A stretch of 64,000 nt of DNA from an uncultured Clostridia bacterium. Lineage in GTDB: Bacteria > Bacillota > Clostridia > Oscillospirales > Ruminococcaceae. The stretch is taken from the NCBI GenBank assembly GCA_945829235.1, contig CALZUA010000014.1, forward strand, positions 23,504 to 87,503, read 5' to 3'. The notes under the pieces were generated by a model. That model saw nothing but the letters and a program-made list of their open reading frames with translations. It searched no databases and was not told the DNA's origin. Position 1 is the first letter of the stretch. Each line of letters opens with the position of its first letter. The translations under genes were made by a program, and so were the position numbers. This document shows positions 57,245 to 64,000 of this stretch, in pieces.

Positions 57245-57862
57245 ATGAAAAAAGTTGGTATTTTTGTGGCAATTTTGTCCGCGGCACTGCTCACGGGTTG
57301 CGGAAACAACACGAGCAACAACTCGGGTAGCGTTACCGGCTCGGGCAACTCGGGTGATGTTACCGGCTCGGAAAGCGTTGCAAGCTCGGGCAACTCGGGT
57401 GATATTGCCGGCTCGGAAAGCGTTGCAAGCTCCGGCAACTCGGGTGATGATACCGGCTCGGAAAGCGTTGCCGAGAAAAAGGCGGATTTTTACGCTGAGA
57501 TTGCTTTGAACGCGGTTGAGTTCCCGAAGATGACAAAGGTTGTAGAAGCCGATGAAATCGACGCGTTCTTCGAGTTCAACACCGCAAACTACGCGGATTT
57601 TTCGCTCTATATGAACGTGATGAGCGTTAACCTAAACCGCGTTATCATCGTAAAACCGCTTCCTGACAAGCACGATGAGGTGTTCGCGGAGCTCAAAGCC
57701 TATTTTGACGATTTGATTACCAACAGCGCCTTCTACCCCGCGCAGGAAAGCGCCGCGACAGGTGCGAAAATCGGTGAAACCGCGGACGGCTACATCTATA
57801 TTATCGTACACGAGGACGGCGAGTCCGCTGTTCAGGCAATTCAAAATGCGGTGAGCGGTTGA
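57245..57862 (+). CDS. DUF4358-like lipoprotein with a 15-residue repeat
   Basis: A 205-residue lipoprotein. Signal peptide with lipobox LLTGC (Cys about 19). Residues 27-77 hold three tandem copies of a 15-residue unit (SGNSGD, then two variable residues, then GSESVAS), encoded by 45-bp repeats, a flexible surface stalk. Residues 80-205 form a compact domain with VNLNRVIIVKPLPDKHDEVF and GYIYIIVHEDGE, resembling DUF4358. Function unknown. It begins 5 bases after scfB and may be co-transcribed; a link to ranthipeptide biology is possible but unproven. Confidence 0.78.
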   Translation: MKKVGIFVAILSAALLTGCGNNTSNNSGSVTGSGNSGDVTGSESVASSGNSGDIAGSESVASSGNSGDDTGSESVAEKKADFYAEIALNAVEFPKMTKVVEADEIDAFFEFNTANYADFSLYMNVMSVNLNRVIIVKPLPDKHDEVFAELKAYFDDLITNSAFYPAQESAATGAKIGETADGYIYIIVHEDGESAVQAIQNAVSG

Positions 57863-57977
57863 CGATATTGTGAAAAAAGTTACATAAGAAACGAAGCGTT
57901 TTTTCAGCGTTTATTCACGAAAACTACACATTCGCGGGTTATAATTAGAACATAATCAAACGAAAGGAAGGTTTTTT

Positions 57978-59483
57978 ATGAACGACTTAAATAATCTCAA
58001 TCAACAGGCTCTCGACCAGCAGGCTTTTCAGGCGGAGCAAAACGCGCTCAATCAACAGGCTACACAGGTTCAACAGGGCTTCGCCGGTCATCAAATTCCA
58101 AACTCTGCTCCGAACGCGCAGTTTGGACAGGCTGGGCAAAATTCGCAAGCTGTTAACTCTGCTGTTGACGCGCAATTTGGTAATGCTCAACAAGTTCAGC
58201 AAAATGCACAAAATCCGCAGGTTGCTCAGTATCAGGTTGTCGGAAAAACCAAGCCCGTTAAACAGAAGAAAAAACGTCATCTCACGGCGGCTGTTGCCGG
58301 TTCAATCGCGGCAGTTATTCTTGTTGCCGGCGGCGCGGGCTTCGGCGGCGCGTTTGTTGCAAGCAAGCTGAACACACCTCCCGCTGTTGTCACGGAAAGC
58401 GGAAATTCTTCAACATCGTCAGCCACAAGCGATACCCCCACGCTCAACGAAATGCAACAGAACGCTTCTACGGTTACCACGGACAACCGCAACCAGAACG
58501 GCGTTGAGTTCAACTCAGACGGCTCCTACGCTTACACACGTGACCTTGTTGCCGCGGTTAAGGACAGCGTAGTTTATATATCTAACTATGTTGACAACGG
58601 TTATCAGAAGGGCTATTCGCTCGGAAGCGGCATCATCATCTCAAGCGATGGTTACATCATCACCAATGAACATATTTTGAGCGAGGGCGTTATAGACTGC
58701 GAGGTTACCGTCAACAAAACCGCCGCAGACGGCACGGTTTCCGCAACAAAGTATAAGGCAAAGCTTATCGGCACGGACGAGAGAACAGACCTTGCCGTGC
58801 TTAAAATTGACGCGCAAAATCTTCAGGCGGCAAAGCTCGGTGATTCCGACAAAATGATGCTCGGCGATGATATCGTTATCATCGGTAACCCCGTGCTGAC
58901 GAACGGAATGACGCTCGATACATCTGTAAGCAAGGGCGTGGTTTCGGGACTCAACCGCGAGATTTCCGCGACCGGAAAAGGTCTTACCTCAATTCAGACC
59001 GATGCGCCCATTAACGGCGGCAACTCGGGCGGCGCTATGTTTAACGCTTACGGCGAGGTTGTCGGTATCGTTGACTTCAAGATTGTAACCACGGAAACCG
59101 AAAATCTTGGCTTCGGCATCACGATTAACGAAGCGAAGCTCGTTGTCGAGGATTTGATTTCGAGAGGGTACGTTTCGGGCAGACCGATGCTCGGTATCGT
59201 GTACCAGAATGTTACACAGAGTGTTGCGTATTACAGCGGTATGACGCCGGGGCTGTATGTAACCGAGGTTAAGTCGGATTATCCTGTTGCCAAGAGCGGG
59301 CTTGTGGCGGGAGATACGATTGTTGAGATTGACGGGAAATCCGTGTTGACGAACGACATTTCGACAATTCTCGCAGATAAGAAGCCGGGCGAAACGATTA
59401 CGCTGACTGTCGTGCGTAACGATGGGATAAGACAGCGGAATGTGAAGATTGATGTTGAGCTTGGCGAGTACAAGGGCAACTGA
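57978..59483 (+). CDS. HtrA/DegP-type membrane-anchored serine protease
   Basis: A 501-residue S1C protease. Residues 1-100 are a Gln/Asn-rich cytoplasmic tail (NLNQQALDQQAFQAEQNALN). A membrane helix spans about 102-128. The catalytic triad is His232 (TNEHIL), Asp271 (RTDLAVLK) and Ser350 (GGNSGGAMF). A C-terminal PDZ domain (about 400-495) contains RPMLGIVYQN and SGLVAGDTIVEIDG. It degrades or refolds damaged exported proteins. A TATAAT at 57940-57945 precedes the gene without a clear -35, and AAAGGAAGG precedes the ATG. Confidence 0.94.
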   Translation: MNDLNNLNQQALDQQAFQAEQNALNQQATQVQQGFAGHQIPNSAPNAQFGQAGQNSQAVNSAVDAQFGNAQQVQQNAQNPQVAQYQVVGKTKPVKQKKKRHLTAAVAGSIAAVILVAGGAGFGGAFVASKLNTPPAVVTESGNSSTSSATSDTPTLNEMQQNASTVTTDNRNQNGVEFNSDGSYAYTRDLVAAVKDSVVYISNYVDNGYQKGYSLGSGIIISSDGYIITNEHILSEGVIDCEVTVNKTAADGTVSATKYKAKLIGTDERTDLAVLKIDAQNLQAAKLGDSDKMMLGDDIVIIGNPVLTNGMTLDTSVSKGVVSGLNREISATGKGLTSIQTDAPINGGNSGGAMFNAYGEVVGIVDFKIVTTETENLGFGITINEAKLVVEDLISRGYVSGRPMLGIVYQNVTQSVAYYSGMTPGLYVTEVKSDYPVAKSGLVAGDTIVEIDGKSVLTNDISTILADKKPGETITLTVVRNDGIRQRNVKIDVELGEYKGN

Positions 59484-59503
59484 TTTCACCTGCTAACAAA
59501 ATG

Positions 59504-59533
59504 AGTAGCTTCCTTCGGGGAGCTACTTTTTTG
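59504..59533 (+). terminator. Terminator of the HtrA gene
   Basis: AGTAGCTTCC-TTCG-GGGAGCTACT followed by TTTTTTG. Confidence 0.93.
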
Positions 59534-59567
59534 TGTGTAATTTTCGCGAAGCTGTAATCGAGCACAC

Positions 59568-59607
59568 AGGGTTCTTGCAAAGCGGCACTTGAGCACCGCG
59601 AAGCGAG
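59568..59607 (-). repeat. Partial gene-end repeat
   Basis: TTGCAAAGCGGCACTTGAGC then ACCGCGAAGCG, the outer edge of the hairpin-chain repeats, between the convergent HtrA and zinc-ribbon/helical genes. Confidence 0.7.
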
Positions 59608-59615
59608 GACCCCCG

Positions 59616-60776
59616 CTACTCGCTCAGCTCCGCAATCCTCCGTTGCATTCGCTTATACTCCGCGGACAGCAAATTCGCGCCCTTTTGCTTGAGATACACC
59701 TCCGCGTACAGCTTCCAAAAAAACACCTTCGCGCTGAAAAATCGCTCCATTCTGCGCATCTGCGCGTATGTGTACACCTCTTTCAGAAACGTCAGCTTCT
59801 CGTACTCCTTCGCGTTTTGCTCCAGCCCGCCCATCATCAAAAAATCGTAAATCGCCGATATCACCAGCACCACGTCATCGGGCGGAAACTCGCCGCTCGT
59901 CACCTGCTCGCAGAGGTTCAGCGCGTCGTTAATCCGGTCATAGTCCTTCGCCCTGAGCCACACCACGCGGTCGTACACATAAAGCGCCCTGCAAAGCGCC
60001 TCTTTAACACGCCTGTCGCAGTGACAGCGCAACACCAGCAACATTCCTCTCGACAAATTTTTCTCGGGTTCAGCGGGGCTGTTCCCGACAACAAACTTTG
60101 TGGTTTCGTGGTCAAGCCGCGCCGCGTCGGTGAACGGCGCGTTCTCGATGTTCAGGCAATGCGCGAAAATCTCAGCGGCGGTCTGCTTCAGCTCGGGAAA
60201 ACCGCGGACAAGCTTCTCCCAGAACCCAACCGTATAGCTCGGCGAAACGTACCGCCCGCCCTTTGAAAGAAACTTTTTCATAATCCCGAGAACGTACTCA
60301 AGCGCTTTTCCCGCCATATTCCAGTCGTTTCGGGAACGAATTTTGTCGATGCACTCGGCGAGGTACATCTCCCAGTTTTCGGTGTCTTTCAGCCGCAAAA
60401 TCCCCGCGACCATCAACCCGCAACGGCTTTCGAAATCCTCGGGATACCAGTCGAGCGCCTCGGAGAACAGCACAAACGCGTTCCCGAAGTCCCATTTCCC
60501 GAGGAATTGCTGAGCCTCGGCGTGTTTCTTGCGGCATTCCTCCAGCCCGTAGACCGCATTTTTCTCCTCGTCTTCATCGATAAGTTCACTCAAATCTGCT
60601 TCGAGAACCAGCTCGTCGGGAATAGCCGCCCTCAGTCCCGCGAGAAGCTCGTCACGCGCGTCGTCAAAGGAAATGTGCGTTCCGCAGCAACAGCAAAAAC
60701 CCGTTTCAAACTCGTCCTCGAGCATAATCATTCGCTGGCATTTGGGGCAAACGCAGTATTGTAACAAGGTTTTCAC
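59616..60776 (-). CDS. Uncharacterised zinc-ribbon plus helical-repeat protein
   Basis: A 386-residue protein. The N-terminus is a zinc ribbon (CPKCQRMIMLEDEFETGFCC, CCGTH). Residues 70-386 are almost all alpha-helical with TPR-like spacing (AQQFLGKWDFGNAFVLFSEA, LDWYPEDFESRCGLM), suggesting a protein-binding scaffold. No enzymatic motif is visible and I cannot assign a family. The ATG follows GAAAGGCGG. It stands alone between HtrA and ung. Confidence 0.65.
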   Translation of the reverse strand: MKTLLQYCVCPKCQRMIMLEDEFETGFCCCCGTHISFDDARDELLAGLRAAIPDELVLEADLSELIDEDEEKNAVYGLEECRKKHAEAQQFLGKWDFGNAFVLFSEALDWYPEDFESRCGLMVAGILRLKDTENWEMYLAECIDKIRSRNDWNMAGKALEYVLGIMKKFLSKGGRYVSPSYTVGFWEKLVRGFPELKQTAAEIFAHCLNIENAPFTDAARLDHETTKFVVGNSPAEPEKNLSRGMLLVLRCHCDRRVKEALCRALYVYDRVVWLRAKDYDRINDALNLCEQVTSGEFPPDDVVLVISAIYDFLMMGGLEQNAKEYEKLTFLKEVYTYAQMRRMERFFSAKVFFWKLYAEVYLKQKGANLLSAEYKRMQRRIAELSE

Positions 60777-60789
60777 CGCCTTTCGGGAG

Positions 60790-60920
60790 ATTTTGTTGAT
60801 TTGGTTGCGCGTTGAAATTACACGATTTAAGATAACGATAAACGGCTCTGTTAAGCCAAAAGTGTTGCCGATAACGAAAAATGTTGTCGAGAACCGAAAA
60901 AGTTGCCCGAGAACCGCCCG
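60790..60920. repeat. 19-bp-period GTTNNCGNNAAC tract
   Basis: GTTGCCGATAAC (60864), GTTGTCGAGAAC (60883) and GTTGCCCGAGAAC (60902) begin 19 bases apart; weaker units lie at about 60826 and 60845. It lies between ung and the zinc-ribbon gene. Confidence 0.75.
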
Positions 60921-61586
60921 TCAAAGCGACCAGTCAATCGGCGTTTCACCGCACTTTTCTAGGAACTCGTTCGCCTTGACGAAATGCCCGCAACCGAAAA
61001 ATCCGCCGTGCGCGGAGAGGGGGCTTGGGTGAACGCTCTGGAGGACGAGGTGACGCGGGTTTGTGATGAGCGTTGCCTTGGCGCGCGCGGGCGTGCCCCA
61101 GAGGAGGAACACAATCGGCTTTTCGCGCGCGTTGAGTAGCTCGATAATTCGGTTCGTGAGGATTTCCCAGCCGTGATTTCTGTGGGAATTCGGCTGTCCC
61201 TCGCGCACCGTGAGCACCGTGTTCAGCAACAACACGCCGTGCTTTGCCCACGCGGTAAGCTCACCGCTTTTCGGTATCGGCAAGCCTGTTTCAGCGTTCA
61301 GCTCCTTGAAAATGTTGACTAGGGACGGCGGGGGCGGCGTGCCCTCCTTGACGGAAAAGCAAAGCCCGTGCGCTTGCCCCTTGCCGTGGTAGGGGTCCTG
61401 ACCAAGGATAACCGCCTTGACATCGCTGTAGGACGTGCAACGAAGCGCGTTGAACAGGTCGTTCATCGGCGGGAAAATTGTCCGCGTGCGGTACTCGTTC
61501 ACGAGAAACTCCCGCAGTTTTTTGTAGTAATCCATCTCCCACTGGTCTGCTAGGAGTTCGTCCCATTCGTTTCCTATATTTACCAT
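60921..61586 (-). CDS. ung: Uracil-DNA glycosylase (family 1)
   Basis: A 221-residue enzyme that removes uracil from DNA. The water-activating loop is GQDPYHGKGQAHG (Asp64). The Leu-intercalation loop is HPSPLSAHGGF. LLLNTVLTVREGQPNSH is the third conserved segment. Length is normal. The start ATG (MVNIGNEWDELL) follows GAAAGGAAAT. Confidence 0.96.
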   Translation of the reverse strand: MVNIGNEWDELLADQWEMDYYKKLREFLVNEYRTRTIFPPMNDLFNALRCTSYSDVKAVILGQDPYHGKGQAHGLCFSVKEGTPPPPSLVNIFKELNAETGLPIPKSGELTAWAKHGVLLLNTVLTVREGQPNSHRNHGWEILTNRIIELLNAREKPIVFLLWGTPARAKATLITNPRHLVLQSVHPSPLSAHGGFFGCGHFVKANEFLEKCGETPIDWSL

Positions 61587-61690
61587 TTTTATTTCCTTTC
61601 AACGCATAAAATTCTTCTTAAATTATAGCATATTTTTCAACTTTTTGCAAGAGCAGAAAGCCTGTCAACAACGCGAATTTGGAAAAATTG

Positions 61691-61721
61691 CACAAAAAAA
61701 GAGCCTGCCGAAGCAAGCTCT
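61691..61721 (-). terminator. Terminator of the 53-residue protein gene
   Basis: On the minus strand AGAGCTTGC-TTCG-GCAGGCTCT followed by seven T. Confidence 0.9.
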
Positions 61722-61732
61722 GAAATATCACG

Positions 61733-61894
61733 TCAAGCGACCAACATCGCGAACAATCTCGCGGCGGTAGCCTCGGCGTTGTCCTTATCTTCCTCGGCGG
61801 AGAACCTCTCGCACACCTCGCGCGCGGCGGTGTAATCGCCGTTTTCAAGCTCGTATTCCTTAACGGCTTCCTGTTTTTCGTTCAATTCGTTCAT
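61733..61894 (-). CDS. Small acidic 53-residue protein
   Basis: It begins MNELNEKQEAVKEYELENG and ends with AARLFAMLVA and a TGA stop. The ATG at 61894 is preceded by an ideal ribosome site (CAGGAGGT). A promoter about 100 bases upstream and a TTCG-loop terminator directly after frame it as its own unit. It is Glu-rich, helical and cytoplasmic, with a single Cys. No family is recognised. It is easily missed because it is short, yet every expression signal is present. Confidence 0.8.
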   Translation of the reverse strand: MNELNEKQEAVKEYELENGDYTAAREVCERFSAEEDKDNAEATAARLFAMLVA

Positions 61895-61989
61895 ATCAAT
61901 ACCTCCTGAAATTCTTTTGTTCTACACTTTCTGAACGTTTCTATCTATATATGTCAAGCGAACTTTCTGTTTATCTCGTTCGCAGTTAC

Positions 61990-62018
61990 AGTATAGCATT
62001 GCCGAGAAGATTTGTCAA
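61990..62018 (-). promoter_or_regulatory. Sigma-A promoter of the 53-residue protein gene
   Basis: On the minus strand TTGACA (62013-62018), 17 bases, TATACT (61990-61995). Confidence 0.8.
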
Positions 62019-62222
62019 GTTTTCTTCGTCAAAATCACTATTGCTTGACTTTGCTCAAATTTGGCTTAACAACACGGTTTGTTGACAACAAGATTATTTT
62101 TTACTTAAAAAATCGCGAAAAAGTTTGTGCAGATTAACGGGAGCGTGGGATTAAAGTCATATATTTTCGGTGAAACAGCGGAAAATTTTCAACAATTTGT
62201 TGGTCAAAATGCAAAAATATTG

Positions 62223-62251
62223 TTGACAAATATTGTGCAATGTGATAAAAT
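62223..62251 (+). promoter_or_regulatory. Sigma-A promoter of the MBL-fold gene
   Basis: TTGACA (62223-62228), 17 bases, TAAAAT (62246-62251). The stretch 62020-62220 upstream shows no gene. Confidence 0.78.
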
Positions 62252-62307
62252 TATAGCAACGGGATTGAAACCGGATTTCCCGAAAACCGCACAGAAAGGC
62301 GAGATTT

Positions 62308-62934
62308 ATGAACGAGATAACAAGACTTCCGCTGGGAGCGCTGGCAACGAATTGCTACATTGTACCGGCGGACGAGGAAACCGCGATTGTGATTGACCCC
62401 GCGGCGACGGGCGAGGTTGAAGCAACGCTTGCGGCGAAAAATCTGCGCGCGGGCGCGATTATCATTACGCACGGTCACTTCGACCATTTTGCGGGCGCGG
62501 CGCGGCTTCGGAGCTACTACGGCGCACCGATTTACGCGCCCGAGCTGGACGTGGAAATGCTTGCGAGCGAGGACAAGAGTTGGGCGTGGTTTATGGGCGG
62601 GGTTGAGTTCACGCCGATTGTGCCCGACGTGACCTTCGGCAACGGCGAGCGGTTTACCGTATGCGGTGTGGAGTTTTCGGTGATGGCGGCTCCCGGACAT
62701 ACCGCGGGGAGTTGTTTGTTGTTCTGCGAGCGGTTTGGAGCGATTTTCTCGGGTGACGTGCTGTTCAAAAACGGTTGCGGGCGCACGGACGGATTCTCGG
62801 GAAGCGACAGGCAGATGGCGAAGACGTTGCGCGACATCTCGAAAATTTCGGGGAATTACAACGTTTACACCGGTCACGGCGAAACCACAACGCTTGCTGT
62901 TGAAAAAGCTCGGATTGATGTTTATGATTATTGA
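62308..62934 (+). CDS. MBL-fold metallo-hydrolase (glyoxalase II-like)
   Basis: A 208-residue single-domain metallo-beta-lactamase fold protein. The two-metal site is THGHFDHFAGA (HxHxDH), then AAPGHTAGS, the bridging Asp in IFSGDVLF and the last His in YTGHGETT. Length and motifs match the YqgX/GloB-like group, which hydrolyses thioesters such as S-lactoylglutathione-type compounds; the true substrate is unknown. The ATG follows GAAAGGCGAG. Its last 75 bases are duplicated imperfectly 160 bases downstream. Confidence 0.9.
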   Translation: MNEITRLPLGALATNCYIVPADEETAIVIDPAATGEVEATLAAKNLRAGAIIITHGHFDHFAGAARLRSYYGAPIYAPELDVEMLASEDKSWAWFMGGVEFTPIVPDVTFGNGERFTVCGVEFSVMAAPGHTAGSCLLFCERFGAIFSGDVLFKNGCGRTDGFSGSDRQMAKTLRDISKISGNYNVYTGHGETTTLAVEKARIDVYDY

Positions 62935-63095
62935 TGTGAGTAACAACGAAATATTGCGGTAATAACAGACAAATATGTACAAAATCACAAAAGTCAAACG
63001 GCAAACGCGGGGCGAAGCAACCACCTTTGCGCCGGTTACAGCGAAACAACAACGCTTTTGCTGTTGAAAAATCACTGATTGATGTTTATGAAAAT
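62860..63095 (+). repeat. Gene-tail duplication after the MBL-fold gene
   Basis: The end of the gene (62865-62935: GGCGAAACCACAACGCTTGC, then TGTTGAAAAAGC, then GATTGATGTTTATGA) reappears at 63030-63095 as AGCGAAACAACAACGCTTTT, TGCTGTTGAAAAATCAC and TGATTGATGTTTATGA with an indel that destroys the frame. Confidence 0.8.
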
Positions 63096-63196
63096 TCACA
63101 GCACAGAAAACTAACCAAAAATTCGCACAAAATTCTGTCAATATTGTATAAACTCACAAAAAATCAAAAAGCGCTCGGCGCGGGGGATTTTGGGGC

Positions 63197-63225
63197 TTGA
63201 CAGAAGAAATATTTGGCGATATAAT
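63197..63225 (+). promoter_or_regulatory. Sigma-A promoter of the Tic20-type gene
   Basis: TTGACA (63197-63202), 17 bases, TATAAT (63220-63225), with AGGAGG before the start codon. Confidence 0.85.
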
Positions 63226-63303
63226 GATATTTGGAGCACAAAATTGAAGCTCAAGTGCGGAGTGCGGCGCCGCAAATCATATTCATTTTAGGAGGATTTT
63301 ACA

Positions 63304-63636
63304 ATGGAAGATTCAAATGACAAGGTTTACGGCATTCTGTCTTACATCGGGTTTCTGGTTCTCGTACCGCTTCTCGCAGGTAAGTCGCAGTTCGCGAGAT
63401 TTCACGCAAATCAGGGACTGGTTTTGCTTATCGCGGACTTTATTCTCGGCGTGCTGATTAGCATTACCACGCTGGTTCTCAGCCCGCTCGGTATTATCGG
63501 CTCGATTCTCGGCGGAATCGTAAGCGGTGTATTTGGCTTGTGCATTTTTGTGATGATTATTATGGGCGTTGTCAACGCGGCAAACGGCGAGATGAAGCCC
63601 CTCCCCATCATCGGCGGCATCAAGCTCATCAAGTAA
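63304..63636 (+). CDS. Tic20/DUF4870-type membrane protein
   Basis: A 110-residue protein with three to four membrane helices. YGILSYIGFLVLVPLLAGK, the motif FARFHANQGLVLLIAD and VVNAANGEMKPLPIIGGIKL are typical of DUF4870/Tic20-like proteins in bacteria. The role is not known. It is monocistronic, with its own promoter and terminator. Confidence 0.85.
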   Translation: MEDSNDKVYGILSYIGFLVLVPLLAGKSQFARFHANQGLVLLIADFILGVLISITTLVLSPLGIIGSILGGIVSGVFGLCIFVMIIMGVVNAANGEMKPLPIIGGIKLIK

Positions 63637-63661
63637 TTTCAAGCAATTTTAGCGACAGCAA

Positions 63662-63689
63662 AGCGGCTCGAGTTTTCGGGCCGCTTTTT
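63662..63689 (+). terminator. Terminator of the Tic20-type gene
   Basis: GCGGCTCG pairs with CGGGCCGC (one T-G pair) over AGTTTT, followed by TTTTTG. Confidence 0.85.
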
Positions 63690-63699
63690 GTTTTGGGGA

Positions 63700-63845
63700 A
63701 TTTTTGGCAACTTTTGACAACTTTGGTTTCTTGGGCAACTTTGGCGGTGCTCGGGTAACAGCCGTTGCGTAAGCCAAATTCTCCCTCCGACAAAACGCCT
63801 CCCCGACAACCAACTTTGCGAACAGTCATTGCTTTGTGGAAATTT
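63700..63845. other. Gap with GGCAACTTT and CGACAAC units
   Basis: No gene. Repeats of GGGCAACTTTGG/TTTGACAACTTTGG and single CCGACAACC units belong to the loose GTTNNCGNNAAC-type tracts. Confidence 0.45.
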
Positions 63846-63891
63846 TTGGCTGTATATTGCAAATAGGTGCGGGGTTTCTGCGAAACCTTGG

Positions 63892-63986
63892 CATTTTCGG
63901 CGGCATCGAACCGCCGAAAATGCGCGGGCGAAGCCACGCCCGAGAGTTGTTGAAAACACGGGTTTGGTTAGCGTGGCTTCGCCCGC
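63892..63986 (+). repeat. Two-hairpin element, copy 8
   Basis: Same arms as copy 6 (GCGGGCGAAGCCACGC / GCGTGGCTTCGCCCGC, hairpin I CATTTTCGGCGG) with a changed loop; it runs almost to the end of the window. Confidence 0.9.
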
Positions 63987-64000
63987 TCCGGAGCCGAGTT

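Overview
The window looks like a chromosome segment of an anaerobic, endospore-forming member of the Clostridia, probably an uncultured Oscillospirales-type gut bacterium. The evidence is a complete spoIIIAA-AH operon, yqfC-yqfD and ylbJ, a SCIFF ranthipeptide with its radical SAM maturase, a single-chain pyruvate:ferredoxin oxidoreductase, and typical sigma-A promoters (TTGACA-17-TATAAT). The genus assignment is inference. Gene density is normal, but many gaps between genes are unusually long and filled with repeats.

Layout. 0-7 kb: end of a membrane protein, tRNA-Gly(CCC), an ECF sigma factor with its anti-sigma-like partner, a SleB-type hydrolase, a CCA-adding enzyme and an EF-G paralogue with eroded GTPase motifs. 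7-12.2 kb: spoIIIAA-AH. 12.2-17.2 kb: a three-gene envelope cassette (Cthe_2159-like lipoprotein, DUF4956 membrane protein, VTC-type polyphosphate polymerase) lying between two long near-identical direct repeats. 17-28 kb: DUF711 and ACT proteins, an Lrp regulator with an aminotransferase, ispE, Asp23/Gls24, fakA and recG. 28-33 kb: a minus-strand operon with a sulfonate/nitrate-type ABC transporter and an arylsulfotransferase-family protein. 33-46 kb: thioredoxins, trxB, two Rrf2 regulators, a metY-sulfite reductase-tusA-trx-hcyS-hcyF-hcyD operon, and nifS-iscU. 46-51.6 kb: radA and nifJ with a structured leader. 51.7-64 kb: yqfCD/ylbJ, SCIFF and its maturase, a DUF4358 lipoprotein, HtrA, ung, an MBL-fold hydrolase and a Tic20/DUF4870-type protein.

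How the genes fit together. The 28-46 kb block reads as one sulfur-assimilation region. It can be read as import of an organosulfur compound, reduction of sulfite to sulfide by a small siroheme enzyme, loading of sulfide on a ThiS-like carrier as a thiocarboxylate, transfer to O-acetylhomoserine by MetY, and release of homocysteine by a JAMM protease. This resembles the HcyS/HcyF/HcyD route described in Wolinella succinogenes. Cysteine desulfurase and an IscU scaffold follow. Two divergent Rrf2-type regulators sit beside promoters that share a CCTA-N9-TAGG palindrome over the -35 box.

The non-coding part is as notable as the genes. There are eight same-strand copies of a two-hairpin element with compensatory arm changes. 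There are also hairpin-chain repeats mostly at gene 3' ends, tracts of degenerate GTTNNCGNNAAC units spaced about 19 bp, tandem duplications of gene tails, and a possible three-way-junction riboswitch-like leader before nifJ.
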